Made by a program: the position numbers and the translations under genes
Shown: in pieces, positions 41,068-49,729 of the stretch
How positions within the stretch are numbered: the stretch's first letter is position 1
How the letters are laid out: each line of letters opens with the position of its first letter
NCBI GenBank assembly: GCA_001872575.1
Contig: MNWP01000020.1
Span: forward strand, 72,747 to 136,746
Origin: Candidatus Peregrinibacteria bacterium CG1_02_54_53
Lineage (GTDB): Bacteria > Patescibacteriota > Gracilibacteria > Peribacterales > Peribacteraceae
DNA: 64,000 nt
Reading direction: 5' to 3'
The notes under the pieces: generated by a model
Told to the model about the DNA's origin: nothing
The model's input: only the letters and a program-made list of their open reading frames with translations
Databases searched by the model: none

Positions 41068-43917
41068 ATGGCACATAAAGGGTTTACCGCGGTTGAGATG
41101 CTTCTTACATTGGGCATCATCGCGATTACGACAGGCGCAAGTGTTCCTCTCTATCGAACGTATCAACTTCGCAGCGATCTCGATACGGCCGTGGAACAAG
41201 CCAAGCACGCATTAGAGCGCGCACAGGTTCTGGCACGTGCCGGACAGAACGATTCTATGTGGGGATTTGCCACAAGCCAGGGCATTCTCTTTCAGGGAGA
41301 AGCTTTTTCCATTCGTGAGCCCGATTCCGATGAGCTCTACGTCATTCCTCCCACAGTGCATGTTTCGGGTTTGTCGGAAATCGTCTTCCAGCGTGTAACA
41401 GGAGAGCCAGTCATGACGGGTGACATCGTCTACGAGGCCGGAAACGGCGAGCAACGTATCATCACCATCACTCCCGGAGGATCAGTCACCTTCAGCCCGT
41501 TGCTTCCTCCCGCACAGTCTTCCAGCAGTGTTGGTGACAGCCAGGGAGCCAGCTCTCAGCCTGGCTCTTCAGCCAGCAGCGACGGTCAAGGTGTTGGCAG
41601 CACGGGATCTTCCGCCAGCTCCGCAGGAGCAGAGAGCAGTGCATCGAGTGAGGCCGATGGAGGAGGCGGAGACAGCTCCAGCAGCGAAGCAACCTGTGAA
41701 GATGCTTTTGAACTTCTGCCGGACGGAACAGTCGAGACGACGGGTACGGTGGATGCCACGATAACGGTGCTTGGTTCTCAGGTGAGCGATGGTGCCGGTG
41801 GAGGATCTGCCAAAGTGGTGGTTTCGGTGAGCACCGACGAAGGAGAAACATGGGTGCCACTCTTCGATGGAAAAGCGGTGAAAGGTGGTGAAGAAGAGGT
41901 GGTCCAGAACCTGCCTTCGGGAACGAAGCTCCTCATTCAGGTCAATGGACGACATTCCTGGCTTTTCAATCGCACATTCCGATCGAACAATTCTGCGGGG
42001 CACATGCTCGTTCTGCGCAACGGTCATCGGTTGCCAACTGCCCTCTACGATGCATTTGGTAATCCCACCAGCCTCGCTCCATTTTTGCGCGCGATCATCG
42101 AAAGCGGACGGGTGAAAATTCATTCCCATGCAGTGGTATTCCTCACGGAGCTCGATGCTCTCTGGAAGGGTTCTTCGAAATTCCAAGATGTGGCGATCCG
42201 GGCGGCCTTTGCGGTCAGGCCGGGGAGCTGTGCCCAGTCGATGGATCCTAAGGTGAAGATCGTCTTCGACCGCATTGAAAATCAGGGAGCCGGTGACATG
42301 AAAGCACGTGCCTATATCGGGCCACAGGGCATTCTGTTCGCAGAAGACCAGTGGATTCCCCTCTCGGTAGCAGGAGTCACCATGGTGGATAGCGATCTCG
42401 TTGAAGATGTGCCGGGTTTGGCCGTTGAACGCCGTAGCGGCGTATTGCGCGTGCTCTTGCACGGGTCACACATCTTTCCTTCCGGAAAGGAAATTGTAGA
42501 CGCACGTGTGATCTTCGATCGCGCACAGATTTCTTCTATTGAAGCCGATGTCGGCCAGAATGCACCTGAAAACCTTACAGATGGCATCGTAAACGACGGG
42601 CCCGATGGTGATGAGATCGTCATTGCGGCCGATCAGCGCTCGGTCCTCTTTCAGACACGTGCCACTGTTGCCGATGATGCCATTCTCATTCATTGGAATG
42701 TTGCCAGCGTAACTTCGAGCGCATCTTCAGCGGCAAGCTCCGCCACTTCAAGCGTGGCGTCTTCCGTTTCATCTGAGGCAGGAGAGCCGGGAGAAGACGA
42801 TGAAGGCGGTAGCGAGAGCAGTGTACCCGCCGATGCCTGTGCCGCTGCGTACACGGTCGATGATCAGGGGCGCGTGGTGTTGGCTGAGCAGGCCGATGTT
42901 GCCTTCACCGTTCTCGGATCGTATGCCACGTATGGTGCCAATGGTCCGATGGTTCACGTGCGTTTGAACACCAGTTTTGACGGCGGGAGCACATGGCGCG
43001 GTCTCTTCAATTTCCGCGATATTCTGGCAGGTGATACGCAGACATTCCGCGACGTGCCCTCCGGGTCGATCATTTCACTCTCCGCGGAAGGTCGCTATTC
43101 ATGGCTCTTTAAAAAAGTTGCCAATCTGTCCGACCACGGTGACCGCGTGAAGCTGTTGCGTCCCGGCTCAGCTCTTCCCGGCATTGGATTACTGATGACG
43201 CCAACGCGTCTGCGGCCCTTCCTGCGCGATAGAATTTCGAATGGCATCATCCAGCTGGGCGACAGACAGATCCTGGCACTCGTCGAGTTGCAGAATCTTG
43301 ATGAGACTGCGGACTTTCAAGATGCGGTGGTGGTGATCTCGATCAGCAAGCCGGCAAGCGAAGGTGTTTGTGGCGATGTGTCGGCAAGCAGTCAGTCGAG
43401 CTCGGTGAGCAGCGCTGCATCATCTTCTGTTTCTTCCGAAGTCCCCGGAATCAAAATGACCATTTGCCACTATCCCTCCGGTGATCGCATGCATCCCACG
43501 ACTATGGAAATTGCTGAGGCGGCTTGGCCCGCACACAGCGCCATAGGAGATCGCCTGGGAGCCTGTGAAGCGGATGATGACGGCGACGGCATTGCGAATT
43601 CCCAGGATTTCTGCCCGGGCACCTACTTGCCGGAATCCGTTCCGACAGAGTTCATGCTGTTCAATCGTTATGCTCTTACGGGCACCACGGGAATCTTCCG
43701 TGGAGGCCCGCGCAAGCGCGTAAGTTCCTTCTCGCTTTCTGATACGCGAGGATGCAGCTGCGAACAGTTAATCGATGTCGCAGAGGGCGTGCGCGAATAC
43801 TACTTCACCAGCGAGCCCCTTCTTCTGCGCGAACTGAAGAGCCTCTTCCCCTTCTACACGAACGGTGCGCGCCAGTTTGGTTGCGGAACAGCGATTCTAA
43901 GGATGTCGCGACCGTAG
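41068..43917 (+). CDS. giant minor pilin / T4P tip-adhesin-like protein (949 aa)
   Basis: Class III signal MAHKG|FTAVEMLLTLGII; Ser-rich linkers; duplicated SWLF domain; TSP3-like DDDGDGIANSQDFCPG. Confidence 0.85.
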   Translation: MAHKGFTAVEMLLTLGIIAITTGASVPLYRTYQLRSDLDTAVEQAKHALERAQVLARAGQNDSMWGFATSQGILFQGEAFSIREPDSDELYVIPPTVHVSGLSEIVFQRVTGEPVMTGDIVYEAGNGEQRIITITPGGSVTFSPLLPPAQSSSSVGDSQGASSQPGSSASSDGQGVGSTGSSASSAGAESSASSEADGGGGDSSSSEATCEDAFELLPDGTVETTGTVDATITVLGSQVSDGAGGGSAKVVVSVSTDEGETWVPLFDGKAVKGGEEEVVQNLPSGTKLLIQVNGRHSWLFNRTFRSNNSAGHMLVLRNGHRLPTALYDAFGNPTSLAPFLRAIIESGRVKIHSHAVVFLTELDALWKGSSKFQDVAIRAAFAVRPGSCAQSMDPKVKIVFDRIENQGAGDMKARAYIGPQGILFAEDQWIPLSVAGVTMVDSDLVEDVPGLAVERRSGVLRVLLHGSHIFPSGKEIVDARVIFDRAQISSIEADVGQNAPENLTDGIVNDGPDGDEIVIAADQRSVLFQTRATVADDAILIHWNVASVTSSASSAASSATSSVASSVSSEAGEPGEDDEGGSESSVPADACAAAYTVDDQGRVVLAEQADVAFTVLGSYATYGANGPMVHVRLNTSFDGGSTWRGLFNFRDILAGDTQTFRDVPSGSIISLSAEGRYSWLFKKVANLSDHGDRVKLLRPGSALPGIGLLMTPTRLRPFLRDRISNGIIQLGDRQILALVELQNLDETADFQDAVVVISISKPASEGVCGDVSASSQSSSVSSAASSSVSSEVPGIKMTICHYPSGDRMHPTTMEIAEAAWPAHSAIGDRLGACEADDDGDGIANSQDFCPGTYLPESVPTEFMLFNRYALTGTTGIFRGGPRKRVSSFSLSDTRGCSCEQLIDVAEGVREYYFTSEPLLLRELKSLFPFYTNGARQFGCGTAILRMSRP

Positions 43918-43941
43918 GGAGGTCTCAAGATTTGATACATG

Positions 43942-43972
43942 GTATGCAGGGAGGTAACCCCTCCCTGTATAC
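43942..43972 (+). other. strong hairpin GTATGCAGGGAGG-TAACC-CCTCCCTGTATAC
   Basis: 13-bp stem (one G.U), 5-nt loop; no T tract. Confidence 0.7.
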
Positions 43973-43975
43973 TGC

Positions 43976-45430
43976 ATAGTCGTTACCCTCTTCCTCCGTC
44001 CTCGATCCGGCTCACTTTTACTCGAAGCACTCTTAGGAGTTGCGATATTTGCCATGCTTGCGGGCGCAGTGACATCTGTACTCTTCGTTGGGCAGGAGGG
44101 CATTTTAAAGAGCGGTGATCACATTCGCGCCGTTTTTCTCACTTCTGAAGCGCTGACTGCAGCTCGTAGTATTCGTGATGCTTCCTTCGATCAGCTTGTT
44201 GCAGGCCAGCATGGCACCTGTATCGGCGCAACCGGATTGTGGGAGCTCTGCGGACAAGAGAGCCTGTCAGAAGATGGTTTCACAACAACGCTCACCATTC
44301 AGATCGTGGCAGATGATCATGTTCGAGTAACGGCAGAGACGCGCTGGAGTGAAGGTCGGTCACGTTCGGGATTTGTCGTCCTGGCAGAGGAGCTAACGGA
44401 TTGGCGAGCCGTACAACCCATCGGCGATTGGGCGTCGGTGTTTCTTGAAGGCTCTTCTGTTATCGAGGGGCAACCCCTCTTTTCCGGCATCGGACTCAAA
44501 GACGGTGTCGCTTTTGTGACCAGTGCGTACGGTGAGGGAGGCAGGGGCTTGCACGTCTACGATTACAGTGCCGGCGGCGATCCTCTCCCCATTGCAACCG
44601 GCTTTGATCTGGGAGCTGCCGGCCATACGCTCCTTGTTGCCGGCAATGTGCTATATGTAGCAACAGCCAATTCTTCAGCGGATATTCAGCTTTTTGACAT
44701 CGAAGATCCCGCCGCGTTCTCGCAGTCAAAATTTCTGGCATCAATCGATGTGCCCGGCGACGGTCAGGTACGCTCACTTGCACTTTTTGGTGACACGCTG
44801 TTCGTGGGCGTAACTGAAGACGCCATTGAGCCGGAATTCTTCGCGTACGATGTGTTCGATCCTGTACTCCCGCAGCTTCTCGATTCGCTTGATGACGATA
44901 CATCATTCTTCGGACTGAGTTTGCACGACGGCTTTGCCTATGTTGCAGGGTCCAAAGATTCTTTGGAGCTCAGGGTCATCGATGTATTCGATCCTACAGA
45001 GCTCTCGGTGGCCATAGGAGAAGGATACAATCTTACGGACGTGCATGACGCTCTGGCAGTCGCAGTAGTGAATGAAGATCTTCTCGTCGGACGTCGTAAC
45101 GGGGATGCGATTGAGGAGCTCATTCTCTTCGATATCGGCATGGGAGCGATTCCTTCTCCGCCCCCCGGTCCGTGGTACCAGGAAATTGGCGGCGCGGTTC
45201 CTTCGCTCGTGGCGGAGCCGGGTGGCCGATATGCATTCGTCGCAACCGACAATATCGCGGCCCAGTTACAAGTTGCGGATCTTGCAGCCTTTCGCGAAGG
45301 GCAGTTCCCCATTGTGGCAAGTGCTACCACGTTGACCGGCGGCGGCCGTGCCGTAGCCTACGACGCTCAGCGCGACCGTGTGCTGCTTGCAACCGATCGC
45401 GGCCTTCTTCTCTATCGTCCCGGCTCATGA
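43976..45430 (+). CDS. PilV-like pilin N-terminus fused to LVIVP/beta-propeller-like domain; start codon unclear (called ATG is 44054)
   Basis: In-frame upstream sequence encodes LRPRSG|SLLLEALLGVAIFAMLAGA with E5; in-frame TAA at 43955, no ATG/GTG/TTG in between. Confidence 0.75.
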   Translation: MVVTLFLRPRSGSLLLEALLGVAIFAMLAGAVTSVLFVGQEGILKSGDHIRAVFLTSEALTAARSIRDASFDQLVAGQHGTCIGATGLWELCGQESLSEDGFTTTLTIQIVADDHVRVTAETRWSEGRSRSGFVVLAEELTDWRAVQPIGDWASVFLEGSSVIEGQPLFSGIGLKDGVAFVTSAYGEGGRGLHVYDYSAGGDPLPIATGFDLGAAGHTLLVAGNVLYVATANSSADIQLFDIEDPAAFSQSKFLASIDVPGDGQVRSLALFGDTLFVGVTEDAIEPEFFAYDVFDPVLPQLLDSLDDDTSFFGLSLHDGFAYVAGSKDSLELRVIDVFDPTELSVAIGEGYNLTDVHDALAVAVVNEDLLVGRRNGDAIEELILFDIGMGAIPSPPPGPWYQEIGGAVPSLVAEPGGRYAFVATDNIAAQLQVADLAAFREGQFPIVASATTLTGGGRAVAYDAQRDRVLLATDRGLLLYRPGS

Positions 45431-45849
45431 TGACGTTCCATGCCCGTTTCGGCTACATCTTCCTGCTGAGCATTATCATGATCGGCGCAATTGCACTTGC
45501 CACATTGAGCTCATTGCTCATGATCGGCATCGGCTCGATGCAAATCGGCTTCACGGTTCGTCAATCAGAACAGGCACGTTCATTAGCCCAAACATGCGCG
45601 GAACGCGGACTCCGTTCATTATGGGAGGATACGGGGTATGTCGGAACTGAGGCATTGAATTTTGACGAGGGCGAGTGTGATATCCTGCGCATCGGAGGAT
45701 CAGGAAACGAGAATCGATCGCTCTGTGCCGAGGGCCGCGTGGGCCCCACGGTACGTCGCTACGAAATTCTGCTGGGCCGGGTGCTTCCATCTATCGAGGT
45801 ATCCGCGTGGCGCGAAGTGGAACAATTTACTGCATGTTCTTACGAATGA
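45427..45849 (+). CDS. PilX-like minor pilin
   Basis: MMTFHARFGYIFLLSIIMIGAIALATLSSLLMIGIGSMQIGFTVRQSEQARSLAQTCAERGL; ATGATG overlap with upstream stop. Confidence 0.75.
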   Translation: MMTFHARFGYIFLLSIIMIGAIALATLSSLLMIGIGSMQIGFTVRQSEQARSLAQTCAERGLRSLWEDTGYVGTEALNFDEGECDILRIGGSGNENRSLCAEGRVGPTVRRYEILLGRVLPSIEVSAWREVEQFTACSYE

Positions 45850-46490
45850 AGCAATTCGTCACCCATGATCGGCCAGGCACAACGCTTGTGGAATTACTGC
45901 TCTTTCTCACATTTTTTGCGATCGTTGGAGGAACAGTTGTATCCATCCTGTTTGCTACGAGCGATCAGCGCGCACGTCAGCAGACTATTGCCTCCGTCGA
46001 GCGCACGGGCCTGCAGGCGCTGCAGGGATTGCGATGGCGCATCGAGCATGCGGAACGCATTCTGGCGCCTGGTAGCGGATCAACCGGATCCATCATGGCG
46101 CTCCAGATGGCTTCAGAATACGAAAATCCACTCGTGGTGGGTGTAGAGAGCGGCTCGCTTACGCTCGTACTGAGAGAAGACAAGAAGACCCTCACACCAT
46201 CGGGTATGAGCATTTCGCATTTTACTGCTCGCAATATGTCTTCGGATTCAGACCGCCCGACGATAGTGATTTCATTCGATCTTGCCGAGACGTACCCACT
46301 TCCATCTGCTTCCGTATCGCAGTATGCCCGCCATTTTGAGATGGGGGTTCAGCTGCTTCCGGAAGATGAGCCGGAAGGAAATGCCTGCGGTTGCTCCGTT
46401 CCTGTATGCCAGGGAGGGACGTATGTCTGGAACGTGTGTTCCGACGATGATTGCGTTGTGGCAGGTACTGCACTTCCGTGTTCGCAATAA
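45846..46490 (+). CDS. PilW/GspJ-like minor pilin
   Basis: MKQFVTHDRPG|TTLVELLLFLTFFAIVGGTVVSILFATSDQRARQQ. Confidence 0.82.
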   Translation: MKQFVTHDRPGTTLVELLLFLTFFAIVGGTVVSILFATSDQRARQQTIASVERTGLQALQGLRWRIEHAERILAPGSGSTGSIMALQMASEYENPLVVGVESGSLTLVLREDKKTLTPSGMSISHFTARNMSSDSDRPTIVISFDLAETYPLPSASVSQYARHFEMGVQLLPEDEPEGNACGCSVPVCQGGTYVWNVCSDDDCVVAGTALPCSQ

Positions 46491-46619
46491 GAATTGCGAA
46501 CTGTTTTTTCGTCCAGTCAATGGAATCGCAGCTTCCTCATAAAAAACTTGTTACACTACGAAAGAGCAATCGCTGTATGTTGTGCTCGTTCTCTTCCTAT
46601 CTCTTCCCCAATCTTTTCC

Positions 46620-47066
46620 ATGAAGCTTCGTTCCTCTCGTAAGGGGTTCACCCTGATTGAGCTCCTCCTCGTCATCGGGATCATCGCGATCCTAGCCTCC
46701 ATCGTCATTGTGGCAATCAATCCCACCAAGCAGATGGGTGACGCACGTAATGCGCAACGCCGCAGTGATGTGAATACCATTCTCAATGCGATTTATCAGT
46801 ATGCCATCGACAACAACGGCACGATGCCGGGATGTCTGGCAACGGGTACGGGTGGCAATATCTGTCTCAAAGGTTCTTCGTGCACCGGTGTTACGGGTGG
46901 TTGTGACCTCGATTCTCTTACCACGTCATACATCGTCGATCTGCCGAGGGATCCCTCGGGCGCCACGGGCAATGATACGAATTACGACGTTGCCATCACG
47001 AGCGGTCGCGTCACCGTGTCGGCACCTGGAGCGGAACAGAGTCAGACCATCAGTGTCACGCGCTAA
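46620..47066 (+). CDS. type IV major pilin-like protein
   Basis: MKLRSSRKG|FTLIELLLVIGIIAILASIVIVAINPTKQMGDARNAQRRSDVNTILNAIYQYAIDNNG. Confidence 0.93.
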   Translation: MKLRSSRKGFTLIELLLVIGIIAILASIVIVAINPTKQMGDARNAQRRSDVNTILNAIYQYAIDNNGTMPGCLATGTGGNICLKGSSCTGVTGGCDLDSLTTSYIVDLPRDPSGATGNDTNYDVAITSGRVTVSAPGAEQSQTISVTR

Positions 47067-47091
47067 AGAGAACGCGAGCACTATCCGAAAT

Positions 47092-47126
47092 CCCCGCATT
47101 CCTGACCTCAGGATGCGGGGTTTTTT
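47092..47126 (+). terminator. Rho-independent terminator after pilin operon
   Basis: CCCCGCATtCCTGAccTCAGGATGCGGGG followed by TTTTTT. Confidence 0.9.
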
Positions 47127-47212
47127 GGTGCCCCATAGAGCAATACTGGAGGAATGCAAGTTATGGTAACCTATTAAAAAATATGGTATAATCATAAACA
47201 AGATCAATATTC

Positions 47213-48757
47213 ATGATTAGGCCTCTTTATACTCCTGGCCGGCCACAAACTGCACATATGCGCGGATCCATCTTCTGGCGCACCATGCGCCAATTCGCCT
47301 TATTGGCGACTTTTTCCGTGGTGTTGTTTTCAGGTGCCGCCGTTCTTGCGGCACGGCCCATTCCCCCGTTTCTCGCGTCACTATTCGTGCTACTGGGAGC
47401 ACTTGTTTTTGCCCTTGCGGTGGCTCTGGCCTACTTTCTTGCGAAGGGTCTTACCGAGCCGATAATTTCTCTGTGCCGCAGGGTTGCGCGTCTTGGGCCT
47501 GATCACTGGCAGTACGAGATTGCGGAACAGAAAACCGACGAAGTCGGCATGCTCGACTCTGTCGTGGCGGATATGGCACATCGTCTCGAAAGAGGATACG
47601 AGTACCTTCAGAGTGAGGTGGAGAAACGCACGAGTGAGCTCAAAGAACAGTACCTCAAAGATCGGACCATCCTCACCTCCATTCACCATGGCGTTGTCGT
47701 CATCGATCCTCAGGGCACGATTGCAGATGTGAATCCCATGGGAGTGAGCATCATGGGGAAGGAGCGGCCCGAGGAAGTATTAGGCTGCTTGGCGACACAG
47801 TTGCTTCCGCTCTCCAGTCACCATCACGTCATTTCGGCGGATGAACATCCCATCACACTGTGTCTGAAATCCCAGGCCGAAGTGCGGCCTCGGCCGCAGG
47901 AGCAGGTCAGCATTGAACGCGCCGATCGTACGAGGGTCCCCGTGATGTTCATCGTGAGCCCATTGATGTCGGGCGACAAACTGCTTGGTGCTGTTGCGGT
48001 ATTCCACGACGTAACGGAAGAACGCAAGCTCGACTACATGAAGTCGGAATTCATCTCGCTTGCCTCGCACCAGTTACGCACCCCGCTCTCGACAATTTCT
48101 TGGTATTTGGAACTGCTGCAAACCGACAGGCAGGAGAAGCTCTCGCCGACACAAGAATCGTATATTGCAGAAATGTCCACGGCGAGCCAGCGCATGGTGC
48201 GTCTCATCGATGCCCTGCTCCATGTTTCAAAACTGGAGGGTGGCGGAGTTGCGCCTGTGCCGCAAGAAGTCGATATGGTTGCACTCGTACAGGACACGGC
48301 GGAGGACGAACGATCATTCGCCAAGGAGCGGAAAATCAGTTTGGAGATGCAGCTTCCTGATCAGTTGCCAATCGCGACAGATCCGACCTTTGTACAGATT
48401 ATTCTGCACAACATTCTGAGTAATGCCGTGAAGTACTCGAAATCCGGGGGAAGTATTACCGTGTCACTCTCTCAGTCGGAGACAACAGTCTCGATTGTCG
48501 TGCAGGATACGGGGCTGGGAATTCCACAGGCGGAACAACGCTATCTCTTCACACGGCTTTTCCGTGCCTCCAATGCCACGAAGGTCGACACAACCGGCAG
48601 CGGCCTGGGCCTTTATATTTCACGAATGCTTGTCGAACAATTGAAAGGAAAAATTTCTTTTCTTAGTACCGAGGGCAAGGGAACATCTTTCACCTTGGAG
48701 CTTCCGTTGAGTACATGGAAGAAGCCTGATGGTGCTGCCATCGAGGCTTCCTCATGA
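47213..48757 (+). CDS. membrane sensor histidine kinase (2 TM, HAMP, PAS, HisKA, HATPase)
   Basis: FISLASHQLRTPLSTISWYLELL, NAVKYSKSGG, DTGLGIPQAEQ, GSGLGLYISRMLVEQLKG. Confidence 0.94.
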   Translation: MIRPLYTPGRPQTAHMRGSIFWRTMRQFALLATFSVVLFSGAAVLAARPIPPFLASLFVLLGALVFALAVALAYFLAKGLTEPIISLCRRVARLGPDHWQYEIAEQKTDEVGMLDSVVADMAHRLERGYEYLQSEVEKRTSELKEQYLKDRTILTSIHHGVVVIDPQGTIADVNPMGVSIMGKERPEEVLGCLATQLLPLSSHHHVISADEHPITLCLKSQAEVRPRPQEQVSIERADRTRVPVMFIVSPLMSGDKLLGAVAVFHDVTEERKLDYMKSEFISLASHQLRTPLSTISWYLELLQTDRQEKLSPTQESYIAEMSTASQRMVRLIDALLHVSKLEGGGVAPVPQEVDMVALVQDTAEDERSFAKERKISLEMQLPDQLPIATDPTFVQIILHNILSNAVKYSKSGGSITVSLSQSETTVSIVVQDTGLGIPQAEQRYLFTRLFRASNATKVDTTGSGLGLYISRMLVEQLKGKISFLSTEGKGTSFTLELPLSTWKKPDGAAIEASS

Positions 48758-48986
48758 GTTTCCCGCTCTTCTGTACGCCGGGTTCTGTCTCGCCGCACCT
48801 TTGCTGTGCAAGGGTTGCGGAGTGGATGATCATCTCTCTGGGGTCCCGGTTACCCGAAGACCTCGTCCCCGGTAGCAGGTGTTGCCACCACTACGGGGCA
48901 CTGTGCGGAGGGGTGATCGGCGCGGCGGAACCACCGCGTAATTCCGACGACCCAAATCCTCCTTGCACCACCTAGAGTTTGCCAAC

Positions 48987-49014
48987 CCAGCACTTTTGCG
49001 AGCAAGAGTGCTGG
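48987..49014 (-). repeat. 28-nt hairpin, copy 1 (P12 position in rnpB)
   Basis: ccagcacttttgcgagcaagagtgctgg. Confidence 0.85.
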
Positions 49015-49156
49015 ACCTCGGTACTCCGAGGCGTTTCACTTCCCGCATGCGCGGGACTCGTCTCTGTGGTACTGGTCCGTATCCGCCTTTACCGGATATG
49101 TGACGGATAGATGGGCGTTACCCACTAGGCGTTCGCGTGGTGCCCGGACGTTCCTC

Positions 49157-49185
49157 CCAGCACTTTTGCGGAGCAAGAGTGCTGG
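49157..49185 (-). repeat. 29-nt hairpin, copy 2 (P3 position in rnpB)
   Basis: ccagcacttttgcggagcaagagtgctgg, one-nt insertion relative to copy 1. Confidence 0.85.
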
Positions 49186-49511
49186 GCGATCATCGAAAGA
49201 GCAGGAAGCACCATTCTCCTGCAGCGCATGTATTCCTGCAAGGCCGTACAGTGAAAAAATGGAACCGCTTCTCCCGTACGGGACTGCGATCCAGGCCTTT
49301 CGCACGGCGCTCTTTTTAGCTTGTGCTTAAGAGCTTGTCTCTGGGAGGGGGACTTTCCGCCTTCGCATAAAGCTTCGGCTGGCAGGGGGAACGTTTGCAG
49401 GATTGGATGCCCCCCTCGGCTTCGCTCGGGGCACTCTACGCATGGCTGCGGACGGTCGGAGCACCCGAAGGGTGCGTAGATCACGAGCGAGGAGCGAAAC
49501 GACGAGTCGAG

Positions 49512-49586
49512 TGGAGCCGCTTCGGGGATTTGAACCCCGGACCTACTCATTACAAGTGAGTTGCTCTACCACTGAGCTAAAGCGGC
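49512..49586 (-). tRNA. tRNA-Thr(UGU), CCA encoded
   Basis: GCCGCTTTAGCTCAGTGGTAGAGCAACTCACTTGTAATGAGTAGGTCCGGGGTTCAAATCCCCGAAGCGGCTCCA. Confidence 0.95.
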
Positions 49587-49667
49587 ACATGTATTGGGAT
49601 GGTAGAAAGATCAAAGTATCAATCCGAGCAAAGCTATTTTATGACGCTGCAGCAGACTGCAGCTAGG

Positions 49668-49684
49668 CACTGAACTAAAGCGGC
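49668..49684 (-). pseudogene. tRNA-Thr 5' fragment
   Basis: cactgaactaaagcggc vs cactgagctaaagcggc of the intact tRNA (16/17). Confidence 0.7.
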
Positions 49685-49729
49685 GGACTGATGCAGTATA
49701 GGGAAAAATAGACAATGTGGCATTCCCTC

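Larger units (their letters stand above)
48762..49205 (-). ncRNA. rnpB: RNase P RNA (bacterial type A-like)
   Basis: Minus strand: AGGAACGTCCGGGCACC (P4 5'), GGCAAACTC...GCAAGG, 3' GACAGAACCCGGCGTAC; P1 CCTGCTCTT/AAGAGCGGG and P2 GATGATC/GATCATC pair. Confidence 0.93.

Noticed and set aside
48987-49185. CIRCE/HrcA operator (AGCACTC-N-AGTGCT) pair
   Set aside because: Resembles CIRCE but spacer is 10-11 nt rather than 9 and both copies sit inside RNase P RNA as helices
49125-49550. 141-aa minus-strand ORF
   Set aside because: Spans tRNA-Thr and rnpB 5' region; non-coding
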